Under the pieces are notes generated by a model. It saw nothing but the letters and a program-made list of their open reading frames with translations. It had not been told where the DNA came from and made no database searches. A stretch of DNA of 64,000 nucleotides from Butyricicoccus pullicaecorum DSM 23266 (lineage in GTDB: Bacteria; Bacillota; Clostridia; Oscillospirales; Butyricicoccaceae), in the NCBI RefSeq assembly GCF_900167005.1, contig NZ_FUXW01000001.1, positions 558,001 through 622,000 of the forward strand. Reading direction: 5' to 3'. The position numbers and the translations under genes are program-made. This document shows, one piece after another, positions 43,020 through 51,355 of the stretch. Every line of letters begins with the position of its first letter. The first letter of the stretch is position 1.

Positions 43020-43048
43020 TTAAATTTTGAGAATAACTATGATATAAT
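43020..43048 (+). promoter_or_regulatory. promoter of the RpiR-type regulator
   Basis: TTAAAT and TATAAT are spaced 17, 72 bases before the start codon. Confidence 0.6.
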
Positions 43049-43119
43049 ATGATAACACCATTTCAGACCGATTGAATGCTACCTAATGTTCAGTGCATGA
43101 TCGGGGAAAAGAGGTTATT

Positions 43120-43851
43120 ATGATCGACCAAACTGTCGTTGCAAGACTGCAAAAGGATGTAAAGCTGTCGCAGACAGAAAAAAGCGTGATGCAGTATCTT
43201 GTAGAGAATACAGATGAAGCGATTAAGATTGGTATTCGCGGTGTCGCGCAGAAGGGGTACACTTCGACGGCGACTGTCATGCGTCTGGCGAAAAAGCTGG
43301 GATTTGAAGGCTTTCGTGAGATGGTATACTCATTTCGCAATGAAATGAACCAGGCATCCAATACCCTGCCGGAAGAATTGCGCGAACAGATTCATTTTAT
43401 CTATGACATGCAGAAGCTGGAGATCTTTTTCCGTATTTTGGCACGCAGGGGATTTATTTGCATTCAAGCCGAGGGACACTCGGCGCTGCTTGCCGAATAT
43501 CTGGAGAAAAAGCTGCTGGGCAACGCGTGTATTGTAATCCGCAAAGAATACTTGGGCGCAGACACCATTGTGCGCAACTTCCGTGACCAACTGGACGCGA
43601 TGGTCATTATCTCCAAGTCGGGCAATTCGATCGCCGGTGTAGAGGTGGCCAAAAAGTGCAAGAAGGCACAGATTCCAACGGTCGTCTTTACAGGCAATGC
43701 GCGCAGCGAGCTCAGCCGCATCTGTGACACGGTGTTCATCATCAAAGACAGCCATCCTTTTGACCCGGAAAACCTGCAGGCCAATTACTTCTTCGGCTAC
43801 TGCATTTTAGCCTTTGAGGAGATCTTTGCGATCTACAATCATCAAATTTAA
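43120..43851 (+). CDS. MurR/RpiR family transcriptional regulator
   Basis: From ATG 43120 (GAGG upstream) the protein has 243 residues: an N-terminal HTH_6 (QTEKSVMQYLVENTDEAI, then STATVMRLAKKLGFEGF) and a C-terminal SIS sugar-phosphate-binding domain (DAMVIISKSGNSIAGVEVAK). Such regulators respond to phosphosugars. It converges on the chbG-PTS-GH4 operon and is its most likely controller, sensing an alpha-glucoside-6-phosphate. Confidence 0.9.
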   Translation: MIDQTVVARLQKDVKLSQTEKSVMQYLVENTDEAIKIGIRGVAQKGYTSTATVMRLAKKLGFEGFREMVYSFRNEMNQASNTLPEELREQIHFIYDMQKLEIFFRILARRGFICIQAEGHSALLAEYLEKKLLGNACIVIRKEYLGADTIVRNFRDQLDAMVIISKSGNSIAGVEVAKKCKKAQIPTVVFTGNARSELSRICDTVFIIKDSHPFDPENLQANYFFGYCILAFEEIFAIYNHQI

Positions 43852-43862
43852 ATCTGTGTATG

Positions 43863-43893
43863 AAAAAACAGCCGCATTTCTGCGGCTGTTTTC
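43863..43893. terminator. bidirectional terminator between RpiR and GH4 genes
   Basis: AAAACAGCCGCA (43865-43876) pairs with TGCGGCTGTTTT (43881-43892), with T runs on both strands. Confidence 0.92.
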
Positions 43894-43911
43894 TTTTGAC
43901 GGAGTGCGAAA

Positions 43912-45237
43912 TTACTTCAGTTCAGGCCAGTAATCCTTATTTGCCTCCATCAGCTCATCGAGGACGGCCTTGCCCACAGCGTAGGAGGGGACAGTACGGT
44001 TGAGCAGGACGGCCTGAAGTGCCTTCTGATAGGAACCGGTCAGCGCAGCTTCGACGGCCAGTTTCTCGTAGCCCTTCTGTGCTTCCATGAGGGACTTGTG
44101 GAACTGGGGGATGTAGCCGACCGAAACCGGCTCGATGCCGCCAGCGCTGACGTAGCAGGGAACCTCGACCACAGCGTCGTGGTTAAAGTTTCCGATTGCG
44201 CCGTGGTTCATGGTGTTAATGATAAAGCGTTCATGGGTGTTGTTGATGATTGCGTTTGCAATATCAACGATGTAGTTGCCATGTACACCGGTATGCAGCG
44301 AGCTGTCCTTGGTAGTACCGGCTGCGATGCAGCGCTCGCAGTCGTCGAAGACGACCTTTTCACGCACATCGAGTACATAGTTTGCACGGGTGTAGTTGGG
44401 GTCCATGTGCGAGACGATCTCGTTGTGGAAGTAGTAGTAAGAGATGTAGACGAGCGGGAGGAACTCGGGGTATGCCTGGAAGCCCTCGATCACATGCTGG
44501 TACATCTCGCCCCAGTAGTTGTCGTGCTTTTCTTCGGCCTCTGCGTTGACCAGGCTGACCGTCTCGGACAGTACGCGCTCGCGCAGGGCGGGGAGCAGGT
44601 CGTTACCGTCCTTGTCGTAGATGTTGGTGAACCAGCCGAAGTGGTTGAGGCCAAAGTACTTGAAGGTCAGATCCTTATGCGGGATACCCAGGAAGTCTGC
44701 GATGGTCTCCTCCTGTGAGATGGGCATATCGCAGATGCACAGTGCCTTGGCGTTGGGGTAGGTGCGGTAGATTGCCTCGGAGATCATAGCCTCGGGGTTG
44801 CTGTAATTGAGAATCCATGCGTTCGGGCAAATCTCTTGTGCCTTGCCTACGATGTCCAGAATTGCCGGGATGCAGCGCAGTGCGAAGGAGAAGCCGCCCA
44901 GACCGCAGGTTTCCTGACCGAGAATGCCATGGCTCAGCGGGATTTTTTCGTCCTTCTCGCGCTGCTGGTTGCAGCCCGGACGAATCTGAACAAACAGGAA
45001 ATCAGCGCCGCGGAATGCGGTTTCGATGTCTGTGGTGTACGAGACCGGTACGTCCTGCGCATGCTCACGGGCGTATAACTCGCAGAACTGACCGGTGCGT
45101 GCAACACGGGCTGCGTCGATATCGTACAGAACGACTTCGCTGAGCTTGAGGTCGTCCTTGCGCGAGAGCAGGACGGCGACGATGGCGGGGGTGTAGGAAG
45201 AACCGGCGCCGACGACGACAAATTTATTTTTCTTCAT
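43912..45237 (-). CDS. GH4 6-phospho-alpha-glucosidase
   Basis: The start is the ATG at 45237, 8 bases after AGGAGG, giving 441 residues. The NAD-binding motif is VVVGAGSSYTPAIV. The GH4 specificity motif is CDMP (ALCICDMPI), described for 6-phospho-alpha-glucosidases, whereas beta enzymes have CNVP. The metal ligands are that Cys and the His in LNHFGWF. GH4 enzymes need NAD and a divalent metal and cleave by an oxidation-elimination route. It is the last gene of the operon and acts on disaccharide phosphates delivered by the PTS at 45269. Confidence 0.92.
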   Translation of the reverse strand: MKKNKFVVVGAGSSYTPAIVAVLLSRKDDLKLSEVVLYDIDAARVARTGQFCELYAREHAQDVPVSYTTDIETAFRGADFLFVQIRPGCNQQREKDEKIPLSHGILGQETCGLGGFSFALRCIPAILDIVGKAQEICPNAWILNYSNPEAMISEAIYRTYPNAKALCICDMPISQEETIADFLGIPHKDLTFKYFGLNHFGWFTNIYDKDGNDLLPALRERVLSETVSLVNAEAEEKHDNYWGEMYQHVIEGFQAYPEFLPLVYISYYYFHNEIVSHMDPNYTRANYVLDVREKVVFDDCERCIAAGTTKDSSLHTGVHGNYIVDIANAIINNTHERFIINTMNHGAIGNFNHDAVVEVPCYVSAGGIEPVSVGYIPQFHKSLMEAQKGYEKLAVEAALTGSYQKALQAVLLNRTVPSYAVGKAVLDELMEANKDYWPELK

Positions 45238-45268
45238 GGGAAAGGCCTCCTGAGTCGTGGAAAACGGT

Positions 45269-46687
45269 TTAGATGATCTGCTCGATTTCAGCCATAACCT
45301 GCTGAACTTCCGAACCAATGATGATCTGTACGCTGGTATCGGACAGGGTGATAACGCCCTTGACGCCCATCTGCTTGATCTTCTCCAGATTCATCAGCGA
45401 AGCGTCCTTGGTTTCGACACGCAGACGGGTCATGCAGTGGCCAATATTTTCGATGTTGGCAGCACCGCCCAGGTTTTCGACGATCTTCTTCGCAATGTAA
45501 GCGTAGTTCTTGTTGGACAGGGTTGCATTCTTTTCTTCCTCGGTGATTTCTTCGGAATCGATGAAGTCATCCTCACGGCCCAGGGTCTTGAGGTTGTACT
45601 TGACGATCAGGAAGCGGAAGGTGAAGTAGTAGAGTGCGAAGAATGCGATGCCAACCGGGATAATCAGGATGACATTGCTGCCCAGACCCCAGTTGAGTAC
45701 GAGGTCGATGATGTTACCGCCCGAGGAGAAGCCGATGCGGATGCCGAGCAGGTAGCAGACAGCGCCTGCCAGACCGGTGTACAGTGCGTGAACAAAGTAC
45801 AGCTGAGGTGCAACGAACATGAAGGAGAACTCGAGGGGCTCGGTGATACCGGTGACAAAAGAGGTGATGGCCGAGGAGGTCATCAGACCCTTGACTTCGC
45901 TCTTGCGCTTCTTTGCGCACTTGTACATAGCCAGTGCGGCACCGGGCAGACCGAACATCATAACGACGAAGAACATGGACAGGAACAGGCCGGCAGTGGG
46001 ATCGCCTGCGAGGAAGCGGGTCATCTCACCGGTAACGACCGTGCCGTCTGCCTGGGTGTAAGAGCCGAGGTTAAAGTAGATGTAAGAGTTAAAGACGTGA
46101 TGCAGACCGACCGGGATGAGCAGACGGTTGAGGAAACCGAAGATAAAGACACCGACAGCGCCGAGCTTGGCAATACCGATTGCGAAGCCGTCGAGTACCA
46201 TCTGAATGGGCGGCCAGATAAAGCTCAGCACATAGCCGAGACCAACGGTTGCGATGGGAGCGAGGGTGATAACGAACTTTTCACCGGTAAAGAAGTCGAA
46301 GATTTTTGGGGTCTTCCAATCCTTACTGTGGTTGAAGATCCATGCGGTGAAGCAGCCGACGATGATACCAGCGAAGATGCCCATGCTGATGGTCTCGTCG
46401 AGCGCAGCCAGCGTGGACTTGAGTACCAGGATGGACAGCAAGCTCGCAACCATGGGCGATACCTTGTCCTTCGCCTTGGCGAAGGCAACAACGGCACCGA
46501 GTGCAAAGAGAATGTCCATGTTGCCGAATACGATATCACCGGCCGACTTGAGCAGCGGGATATTGAGCATATCCGGGGAAGCGATACGGGACAGGATACC
46601 GGCAACCGGCATGGCAGTAACCGGAACGAGCATAGATCGGCCGAGTTGTGCTAATTTTTTCTTAAAACTGTTCAGTGCCGCTTTCAT
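45269..46687 (-). CDS. PTS EIICB component, glucose/alpha-glucoside family
   Basis: The 472-residue protein has an EIIC domain of about ten helices (VPVTAMPVAGILSRI, GLHHVFNSYIYFNL, TGITEPLEFSFMFVAP) and a C-terminal EIIB domain whose phospho-Cys lies in NIGHCMTRLRV. No EIIA domain is attached, so it borrows one from elsewhere. Its ATG overlaps the chbG stop by 4 bases, indicating translational coupling. It should import and phosphorylate an alpha-glucoside, given the CDMP-type GH4 gene that follows after 31 bases. Confidence 0.92.
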   Translation of the reverse strand: MKAALNSFKKKLAQLGRSMLVPVTAMPVAGILSRIASPDMLNIPLLKSAGDIVFGNMDILFALGAVVAFAKAKDKVSPMVASLLSILVLKSTLAALDETISMGIFAGIIVGCFTAWIFNHSKDWKTPKIFDFFTGEKFVITLAPIATVGLGYVLSFIWPPIQMVLDGFAIGIAKLGAVGVFIFGFLNRLLIPVGLHHVFNSYIYFNLGSYTQADGTVVTGEMTRFLAGDPTAGLFLSMFFVVMMFGLPGAALAMYKCAKKRKSEVKGLMTSSAITSFVTGITEPLEFSFMFVAPQLYFVHALYTGLAGAVCYLLGIRIGFSSGGNIIDLVLNWGLGSNVILIIPVGIAFFALYYFTFRFLIVKYNLKTLGREDDFIDSEEITEEEKNATLSNKNYAYIAKKIVENLGGAANIENIGHCMTRLRVETKDASLMNLEKIKQMGVKGVITLSDTSVQIIIGSEVQQVMAEIEQII

Positions 46688-47493
46688 TTGCGTACCTCCT
46701 GATAAAATGTTTTATAATTTGCCAGGGAAACGTCTTCTAACTGTTCGATAAATGCCTTGGTGGCCGGGCTGATGAGCAGATCGACCTCACACATGCGGTG
46801 CAGGTTGAACGAAGAGTGCAGCATGACGGCGGTATCCAGATAGGCCGGATGGCACATGATCTCAACGCAGTCCAGCGTCTTGAACGCCTTGAGCAGGATG
46901 CGGTGCATGTTGGACTCGATCGCCGGTGCATACTCGGTCAGCGGCGTGTGGAAATGTGCACCCGAACCCTCGATGAAATCGACGAGATAGTTCGGACACG
47001 GAACACCCTGCACGTGATTGTCGGTGCAGTCGCGTCTGGAATTTCGTACCGGCAGGTCATACTCGCGTGCCAGACGGACAAAAACGTCCTCCAGACCGCG
47101 GAACGTATGTACATGGTGGTGAGAATCCAGATGGGTCGGCTCGATGCCGGCTGCAAGCACCTTTTCAATCTGTGCCTTCCATTCACGGTAGACTTCATCT
47201 TTGTCTAACGGCTGTTCTTCATTGTGATAGTAAGCCTGGGAATGGAAATCACCGTTGGGTTCGGTGAGGGTTTTGTGGTCGGTCAGTACCGGACGGCCAC
47301 AGGTCAAGGTCAGGTGCACGCCTACACCCAAGGAAGGATGCGCCTTGGCCAGAGAGACCGCGTGATCGAATCCGGGCATTCCGGCCATGAGCGTGGTCGA
47401 GGTGAGCACGCCGCGCAGATGACTCTCGATAATGCCATAGTTGACTCCGTAGGAGTAACCAAAGTCATCCGCATTCAAGATCAGATGTTTCAT
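46684..47493 (-). CDS. chbG: ChbG/HpnK (YdjC) family carbohydrate deacetylase
   Basis: The 269-residue protein begins MKHLILNADDFGYSYGVN, with the catalytic Asp-Asp motif of the YdjC fold; THLDSHHHVHTF holds the metal His residues. ChbG removes an acetyl group from chitobiose-phosphate-type sugars so that a GH4 enzyme can cleave them. As first gene of the operon with EIICB and GH4, it suggests that some imported substrate is acetylated. GGGGAGAGA precedes the ATG. Confidence 0.9.
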   Translation of the reverse strand: MKHLILNADDFGYSYGVNYGIIESHLRGVLTSTTLMAGMPGFDHAVSLAKAHPSLGVGVHLTLTCGRPVLTDHKTLTEPNGDFHSQAYYHNEEQPLDKDEVYREWKAQIEKVLAAGIEPTHLDSHHHVHTFRGLEDVFVRLAREYDLPVRNSRRDCTDNHVQGVPCPNYLVDFIEGSGAHFHTPLTEYAPAIESNMHRILLKAFKTLDCVEIMCHPAYLDTAVMLHSSFNLHRMCEVDLLISPATKAFIEQLEDVSLANYKTFYQEVRK

Positions 47494-47522
47494 ATTCTCT
47501 CCCCTTTGTTTGGACTGACCTT

Positions 47523-47551
47523 AGTATAGACATTGCCATTTGCAGTGTAAA
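47523..47551 (-). promoter_or_regulatory. promoter of the chbG-PTS-GH4 operon
   Basis: TTTACA (47551-47546) and TATACT (47528-47523) are spaced 17 on the minus strand, 30 bases before chbG. Four CATTCTG boxes lie further upstream. Confidence 0.75.
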
Positions 47552-47620
47552 TAGGCCGAGAGGCTTTGGTAACAATTTACAAAAAGATGTTTTTTGTGTC
47601 TATGAAAATTGGATAAATCT

Positions 47621-47777
47621 CATTCTGCTGATTTGTGAAAAACGACATTTTGAGACAGAATGCGGCGAAAAACAGAATGATAGAGCATGAAAAATGGAGA
47701 TTTCTGGAAACAAAGGGGGATTGTGATAGGAAAGATGCGGTTTCCATCATATTCCTTATGGATATGGAATCATTCTG
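47621..47777. repeat. four CATTCTG boxes between chbG and the LacI gene
   Basis: CATTCTG occurs at 47621-47627 and 47771-47777, and its complement CAGAATG at 47656-47662 and 47673-47679. The stretch 47552-47880 is otherwise AT-rich and non-coding. The boxes may be operator half-sites for the RpiR regulator of the operon. Confidence 0.4.
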
Positions 47778-47886
47778 CAAGATGTTAGAGTAAAAGAGGA
47801 TACCGGTTACATGTTTATAAAATGGTGTAAATTGCATAAGAAATGACAAGTTTCATGGTAAAAACGTAAAAAATAGAAAAATGAGA

Positions 47887-47945
47887 TTGACAATAAAAGC
47901 GGAAAATGATATAATGCAGACAACGATAGGAAAGCGGTTACACAT
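47887..47945 (+). promoter_or_regulatory. promoter of the LacI gene at 47975 with CGGTTACA operator half
   Basis: TTGACA (47887-47892) and TATAAT (47910-47915) are spaced 17. About 15 bases after the start point GCGGTTACAC matches half of the palindrome TGTAACCGGTTACA at 49012, pointing to autorepression. Confidence 0.8.
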
Positions 47946-47974
47946 CGAGCAACCCGGAAAAAGGGGAGTGTTAT

Positions 47975-48991
47975 ATGGTTACAATACAGGATATTGCCGA
48001 GATTGCAGGCGTTTCCAAGGCGACTGTTTCGCGCGTTATCAATCGCACCGGCTATGTCAATGAAAAGACACGTGAGCGCGTGCAGGCGGTGATCGATCAG
48101 TACCATTACAGCCCGTCGGCTTCGGCGGTCAATCTGTCCCGGCGCGAGACCAATACGATCGGCGTCATCGTACCCGAGATCGCCAATACATTTTTTGGAG
48201 AATTGCTGCACGGCATCGGTGAAGTGATCGACCAGACCGATTTTACCTCGTTTTACTTTGACAGCGACAACAACAGCGACAAGGAAGAGCGTGCCATTCT
48301 GGCTTTGGAGCAGCAGCGCGTGCGCGGTTTGCTCATCACACCGGCGCAGGATTCGGACGCGGCGGTCAATCGACGGCTGTATAGCTATCTGGAACGACTG
48401 AACGTGCCGACCGTGGTGGTGGATCGTGATTTTCCCGGTTCCAAATGGGACGGGGTCTTCTTTGAGAACTACCAGAGTGGATACTGCGCAGCGGAAGCGT
48501 TGATTGCGGCGGGAAACCGAACGCTGGGCATGATTACCGGAGATTTGCGCCTGAAAATTGCGCGGGAGCGTTATGAAGGCTTTTTGCAGGCCGCGCAGGA
48601 CGGCGGCTACCCGGTGTCCGAACAGCATATTTACCAGGGCGATTTCACCATCGAAGGGGCGTATGCAGCCGCAAAGCGCATGCTGGAATCGGATGACTGT
48701 CCGCAGGCTGTCCTGACCAGCAATAACCTGACATCGCTGGGATTTTTGAAGGCAGTCACCGAGAAGGGCCTGCAGATCGGACGAGATATCGCGGTCATCG
48801 GCATTGACCACATCCCGGAATTGGATATCTTAAACTATGGATTCAGCTGCGTGGCGCGCGACACCGTACAGATGGGACGGTTAGCTATGCAAGTACTGCT
48901 TGAACGCATGCAAAACCCGGACAAACAGCGGCAAATCTGCATGATTCCGCACCGGCTCATTCTTAAGGGCAGCGAAAAAATGGATGGATAA
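47975..48991 (+). CDS. LacI family transcriptional regulator of the aldo/keto reductase operon
   Basis: The 338-residue protein starts with MVTIQDIAEIAGVSKATVSR, followed by VINRTGYVNEKTRERV and an effector domain (IGVIVPEIANTFFGELLHGI). It precedes the AKR-VOC-AKR operon. Operator halves CGGTTACA occur in its own leader, and a full palindrome TGTAACCGGTTACA sits before the operon. The effector is unknown, probably a sugar. Confidence 0.93.
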   Translation: MVTIQDIAEIAGVSKATVSRVINRTGYVNEKTRERVQAVIDQYHYSPSASAVNLSRRETNTIGVIVPEIANTFFGELLHGIGEVIDQTDFTSFYFDSDNNSDKEERAILALEQQRVRGLLITPAQDSDAAVNRRLYSYLERLNVPTVVVDRDFPGSKWDGVFFENYQSGYCAAEALIAAGNRTLGMITGDLRLKIARERYEGFLQAAQDGGYPVSEQHIYQGDFTIEGAYAAAKRMLESDDCPQAVLTSNNLTSLGFLKAVTEKGLQIGRDIAVIGIDHIPELDILNYGFSCVARDTVQMGRLAMQVLLERMQNPDKQRQICMIPHRLILKGSEKMDG

Positions 48992-49002
48992 TCCATTTTT
49001 TT
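48975..49002 (+). terminator. terminator overlapping the end of the LacI gene
   Basis: AAAAAATGGAT (48975-48985) pairs with ATCCATTTTTT (48991-49001). The LacI stop codon lies in the loop and second arm. The next operon therefore needs its own promoter. Confidence 0.85.
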
Positions 49003-49011
49003 ACCCGGATA

Positions 49012-49025
49012 TGTAACCGGTTACA
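49012..49025. promoter_or_regulatory. perfect palindromic operator before the aldo/keto reductase operon
   Basis: TGTAACCGGTTACA is a perfect 14-bp palindrome with central CG. A weak promoter, GGTTAC-17-TACATT, would have its -35 inside the site, so binding of the LacI protein would block polymerase. Confidence 0.75.
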
Positions 49026-49072
49026 CACGAGCGTTTGTTCATACATTTACAAAAATAGAAAGGAAGAGAGAC

Positions 49073-50056
49073 ATGATTTACAAGTCGGTCGAAAAAATTC
49101 AGGAGAAGATTTCGTGCATTGGTATTGGCTGCTGGAACTTTGGCGGAGACTGGGACAGCAGCGCGGAAGAAAATTCGATTGCGATTGTTCACGCGGCCAT
49201 GGATTTCGGCATCAACTTCTTTGATGTCGCACCGGTATACGGCTGGGGTGTGTCCGAGCAGATTCTGGGCAAGGCGCTCAAGCAGGACGGCAGACGTGAG
49301 AAGGTACTGATTGCGTCCAAGGGCGGCCTGCTGTGGAATGAAGCGCATCAGACCACCAATAACCTGTCGCGTGACAGCCTGATTCGTGAGTGCGAAGACA
49401 GTCTGCGCCGGTTGCAGACCGACTACATTGATATCTACCAGATGCATTGGCCCGATCCGAACGTACCGCTTGAAGAGACCGCTGAGGCACTCATCCGATT
49501 AAAAGAGCAGGGCAAGATTCGATATGTGGGACTGAGCAACTTTGCACAGGAAGACGTTGACAAGATGATGACCATGGTGTCGGTCGACTGCCAGCAGAGC
49601 CTCTATAACATGCTCGAGCGAAACACAGCATCCTATCACGGCATTCCGCTGCCTTATCGCACCGAGGACGAGGTGCTGCCCAATGTCAAAAAGAATGGTC
49701 AGGCATTTTTGCCGTATAGTCCGTTGTTCCAGGGACTGCTTGCCGGTCGTTTTCTGGATGGACAGAAATTCTCGGCGCGCGATATCCGCAATGAGAATCC
49801 GAAGCTGTCGGGCGAACAGTTTGAGGCGTATGCCGCATGCGCACGGCAGCTGCGGACGCTGGCCGAAGAGATGGGCAGACCGCTCAATGAGCTGGCACTC
49901 AACTGGCTGCGCCAGAAACCCGAAGTGACTTCGATCATCGGCGGCGCTTCCAGCTATGCACAGCTCGAAAAGAATGTACACTGCACGACCTGGGAGATCA
50001 CAGACGAGCAGATGCAGCGCATTGAAGAGATCATCCATCCGTTTGCACATCGATAA
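49073..50056 (+). CDS. aldo/keto reductase
   Basis: This 327-residue TIM-barrel oxidoreductase shows the AKR tetrad: Asp in NFFDVAPVYGWG (the Tyr is in the same motif), Lys in VLIASKGGLLW and His in IYQMHWPDPN. The C-terminal NADP-binding segment is VTSIIGGASSYAQLEKNV. The closest type is the IolS/general stress AKR group. It is the first gene of the LacI-controlled operon. The substrate is probably a sugar or aldehyde. Confidence 0.92.
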   Translation: MIYKSVEKIQEKISCIGIGCWNFGGDWDSSAEENSIAIVHAAMDFGINFFDVAPVYGWGVSEQILGKALKQDGRREKVLIASKGGLLWNEAHQTTNNLSRDSLIRECEDSLRRLQTDYIDIYQMHWPDPNVPLEETAEALIRLKEQGKIRYVGLSNFAQEDVDKMMTMVSVDCQQSLYNMLERNTASYHGIPLPYRTEDEVLPNVKKNGQAFLPYSPLFQGLLAGRFLDGQKFSARDIRNENPKLSGEQFEAYAACARQLRTLAEEMGRPLNELALNWLRQKPEVTSIIGGASSYAQLEKNVHCTTWEITDEQMQRIEEIIHPFAHR

Positions 50057-50077
50057 ACAGTAAGGAGGAAGAAGAAC

Positions 50078-50458
50078 ATGATTGCGAAGTATTGCACGGG
50101 CTTGCAGCACATTGGCATTCCGACCGATGACCCGGCAGGCACAGAGGCGTTTTATGAGAAGCTGGGATTTGTGACCGTTTATCGCACATCGACCGCGAGC
50201 GGTTCAGTGATTTTCACCGAGCTGGGCAATTTACAGATGGAAATCTACCAGCAGCAGCCGGCACGGACGGCGGGCGCAATCGATCACATCGCGATCGACG
50301 TGACCGACATTGAGGCGTGCTACACCTGGGCACAGGAAAACGGGATGGACATCATCTCGAACGGGATCGAGTCCCATGCATTTTGGGACAATGGCATTCG
50401 CTACTTCATCATTGCAGGCCCGAACGCCGAGAAAATTGAATTTTGTCAGATTTTGTGA
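50078..50458 (+). CDS. VOC (glyoxalase/dioxygenase) superfamily protein
   Basis: The 126-residue protein starts after AAGGAGG and has the VOC beta-alpha-beta-beta-beta layout: GLQHIGIPTDDPAGTEAFYE, then GAIDHIAIDVTDIEACYTWA and a terminal GPNAEKIEFCQ. Metal ligands would be the His in each half and a Glu near the end. VOC proteins act as isomerases, epimerases or dioxygenases. Between two AKR genes it may isomerise or epimerise an intermediate. Confidence 0.88.
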   Translation: MIAKYCTGLQHIGIPTDDPAGTEAFYEKLGFVTVYRTSTASGSVIFTELGNLQMEIYQQQPARTAGAIDHIAIDVTDIEACYTWAQENGMDIISNGIESHAFWDNGIRYFIIAGPNAEKIEFCQIL

Positions 50459-50471
50459 GTAGGAGAACGAT

Positions 50472-51308
50472 ATGGAACAGATCAAGCTGAATAACGGTGT
50501 AATGATGCCGAGTGTTGGCTACGGCACTTGGAAGGCACCGACGAGTGAGATTACGATTGCAGCTGTGCGCGATGCCATCGAGAGCGGTTACCGTCTGATT
50601 GACTGCGCAGCGGTTTACGGCAATGAAAAAGAGGTCGGACAGGGCATTCAGGCGGCAGGCGCTGCACGTGAAGAACTGTTTATCGTAGGTAAGCTGTGGA
50701 ACGACGTGCGCGGTTATGATGAGACCATGGAGGCGTTTGCGCAGACTTGTGCCGACTTGCAGGTCGACTACCTGGATATGTATATGCTACACTGGCCGCG
50801 TCCGCATAAGTACCATGACAATTACATCGAGATGAATGCAGCGTCGTGGAAGGCGATGGAGGACTTATTCAAAGCCGGTAAGGTGCGCAGTCTGGCGGTC
50901 AGCAATTTTAAAGTGCATCATCTGGAAGAGCTGATGGAACAGGCAGAGATCATGCCGGTGGTCAATCAGGTGGAATTCCACCCGAGCTGCCTGCAAACCG
51001 AGATTCGTACCTTCTGCGCACAGCATGACATTGCCGTACAGGGCTACAGCACGCTGGCCAATGGCAAGGTGTTCCAGTGCCCGGAGATCGAGCAGATCAG
51101 CCGGGAACTCGGCGTGAGCGTTGCCCAGCTGTGCACGCGGTATGCCATGCAGCACGGTGTCACACCGCTGGTCAAGAGCGTCAATGCCGAGCGCATTCGG
51201 GATAATCTGAAGCTGGATTTCACGCTGGATGCACAGATGATGCAGCGCATGGATGCGATCACGACCTGCGGTGGTTCGTACAAGGACAGTGACGAGATTA
51301 CATTCTAA
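50472..51308 (+). CDS. aldo/keto reductase (2,5-diketogluconate reductase-like)
   Basis: The 278-residue enzyme begins IKLNNGVMMPSVGYGTWKAP, followed by RLIDCAAVYGNEKEVGQGI (Asp and Tyr), the Lys in LFIVGKLWND and the His in MYMLHWPRPH. PLVKSVNAERIRDNL binds the NADP phosphate. It belongs to the short AKR5-type group that reduces keto sugars and aldehydes. It ends the operon at a strong terminator. Confidence 0.92.
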   Translation: MEQIKLNNGVMMPSVGYGTWKAPTSEITIAAVRDAIESGYRLIDCAAVYGNEKEVGQGIQAAGAAREELFIVGKLWNDVRGYDETMEAFAQTCADLQVDYLDMYMLHWPRPHKYHDNYIEMNAASWKAMEDLFKAGKVRSLAVSNFKVHHLEELMEQAEIMPVVNQVEFHPSCLQTEIRTFCAQHDIAVQGYSTLANGKVFQCPEIEQISRELGVSVAQLCTRYAMQHGVTPLVKSVNAERIRDNLKLDFTLDAQMMQRMDAITTCGGSYKDSDEITF

Positions 51309-51320
51309 ACAGAAGCATGA

Positions 51321-51351
51321 AAAAAGACCGATTCTCTGAATCGGTCTTTTT
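51321..51351. terminator. bidirectional terminator between AKR and RpiR genes
   Basis: AAAAAGACCGATTC and GAATCGGTCTTTTT form a perfect 14-bp stem with loop TCT. Confidence 0.93.
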
Positions 51352-51355
51352 GTGT

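Noticed and set aside
45257-46654. 465-codon open frame on the + strand
   Set aside because: It is antisense to the PTS EIICB gene, is very rich in Asp, Glu and Gly without any recognisable domain, and has no SD. The EIICB on the other strand has full family motifs.
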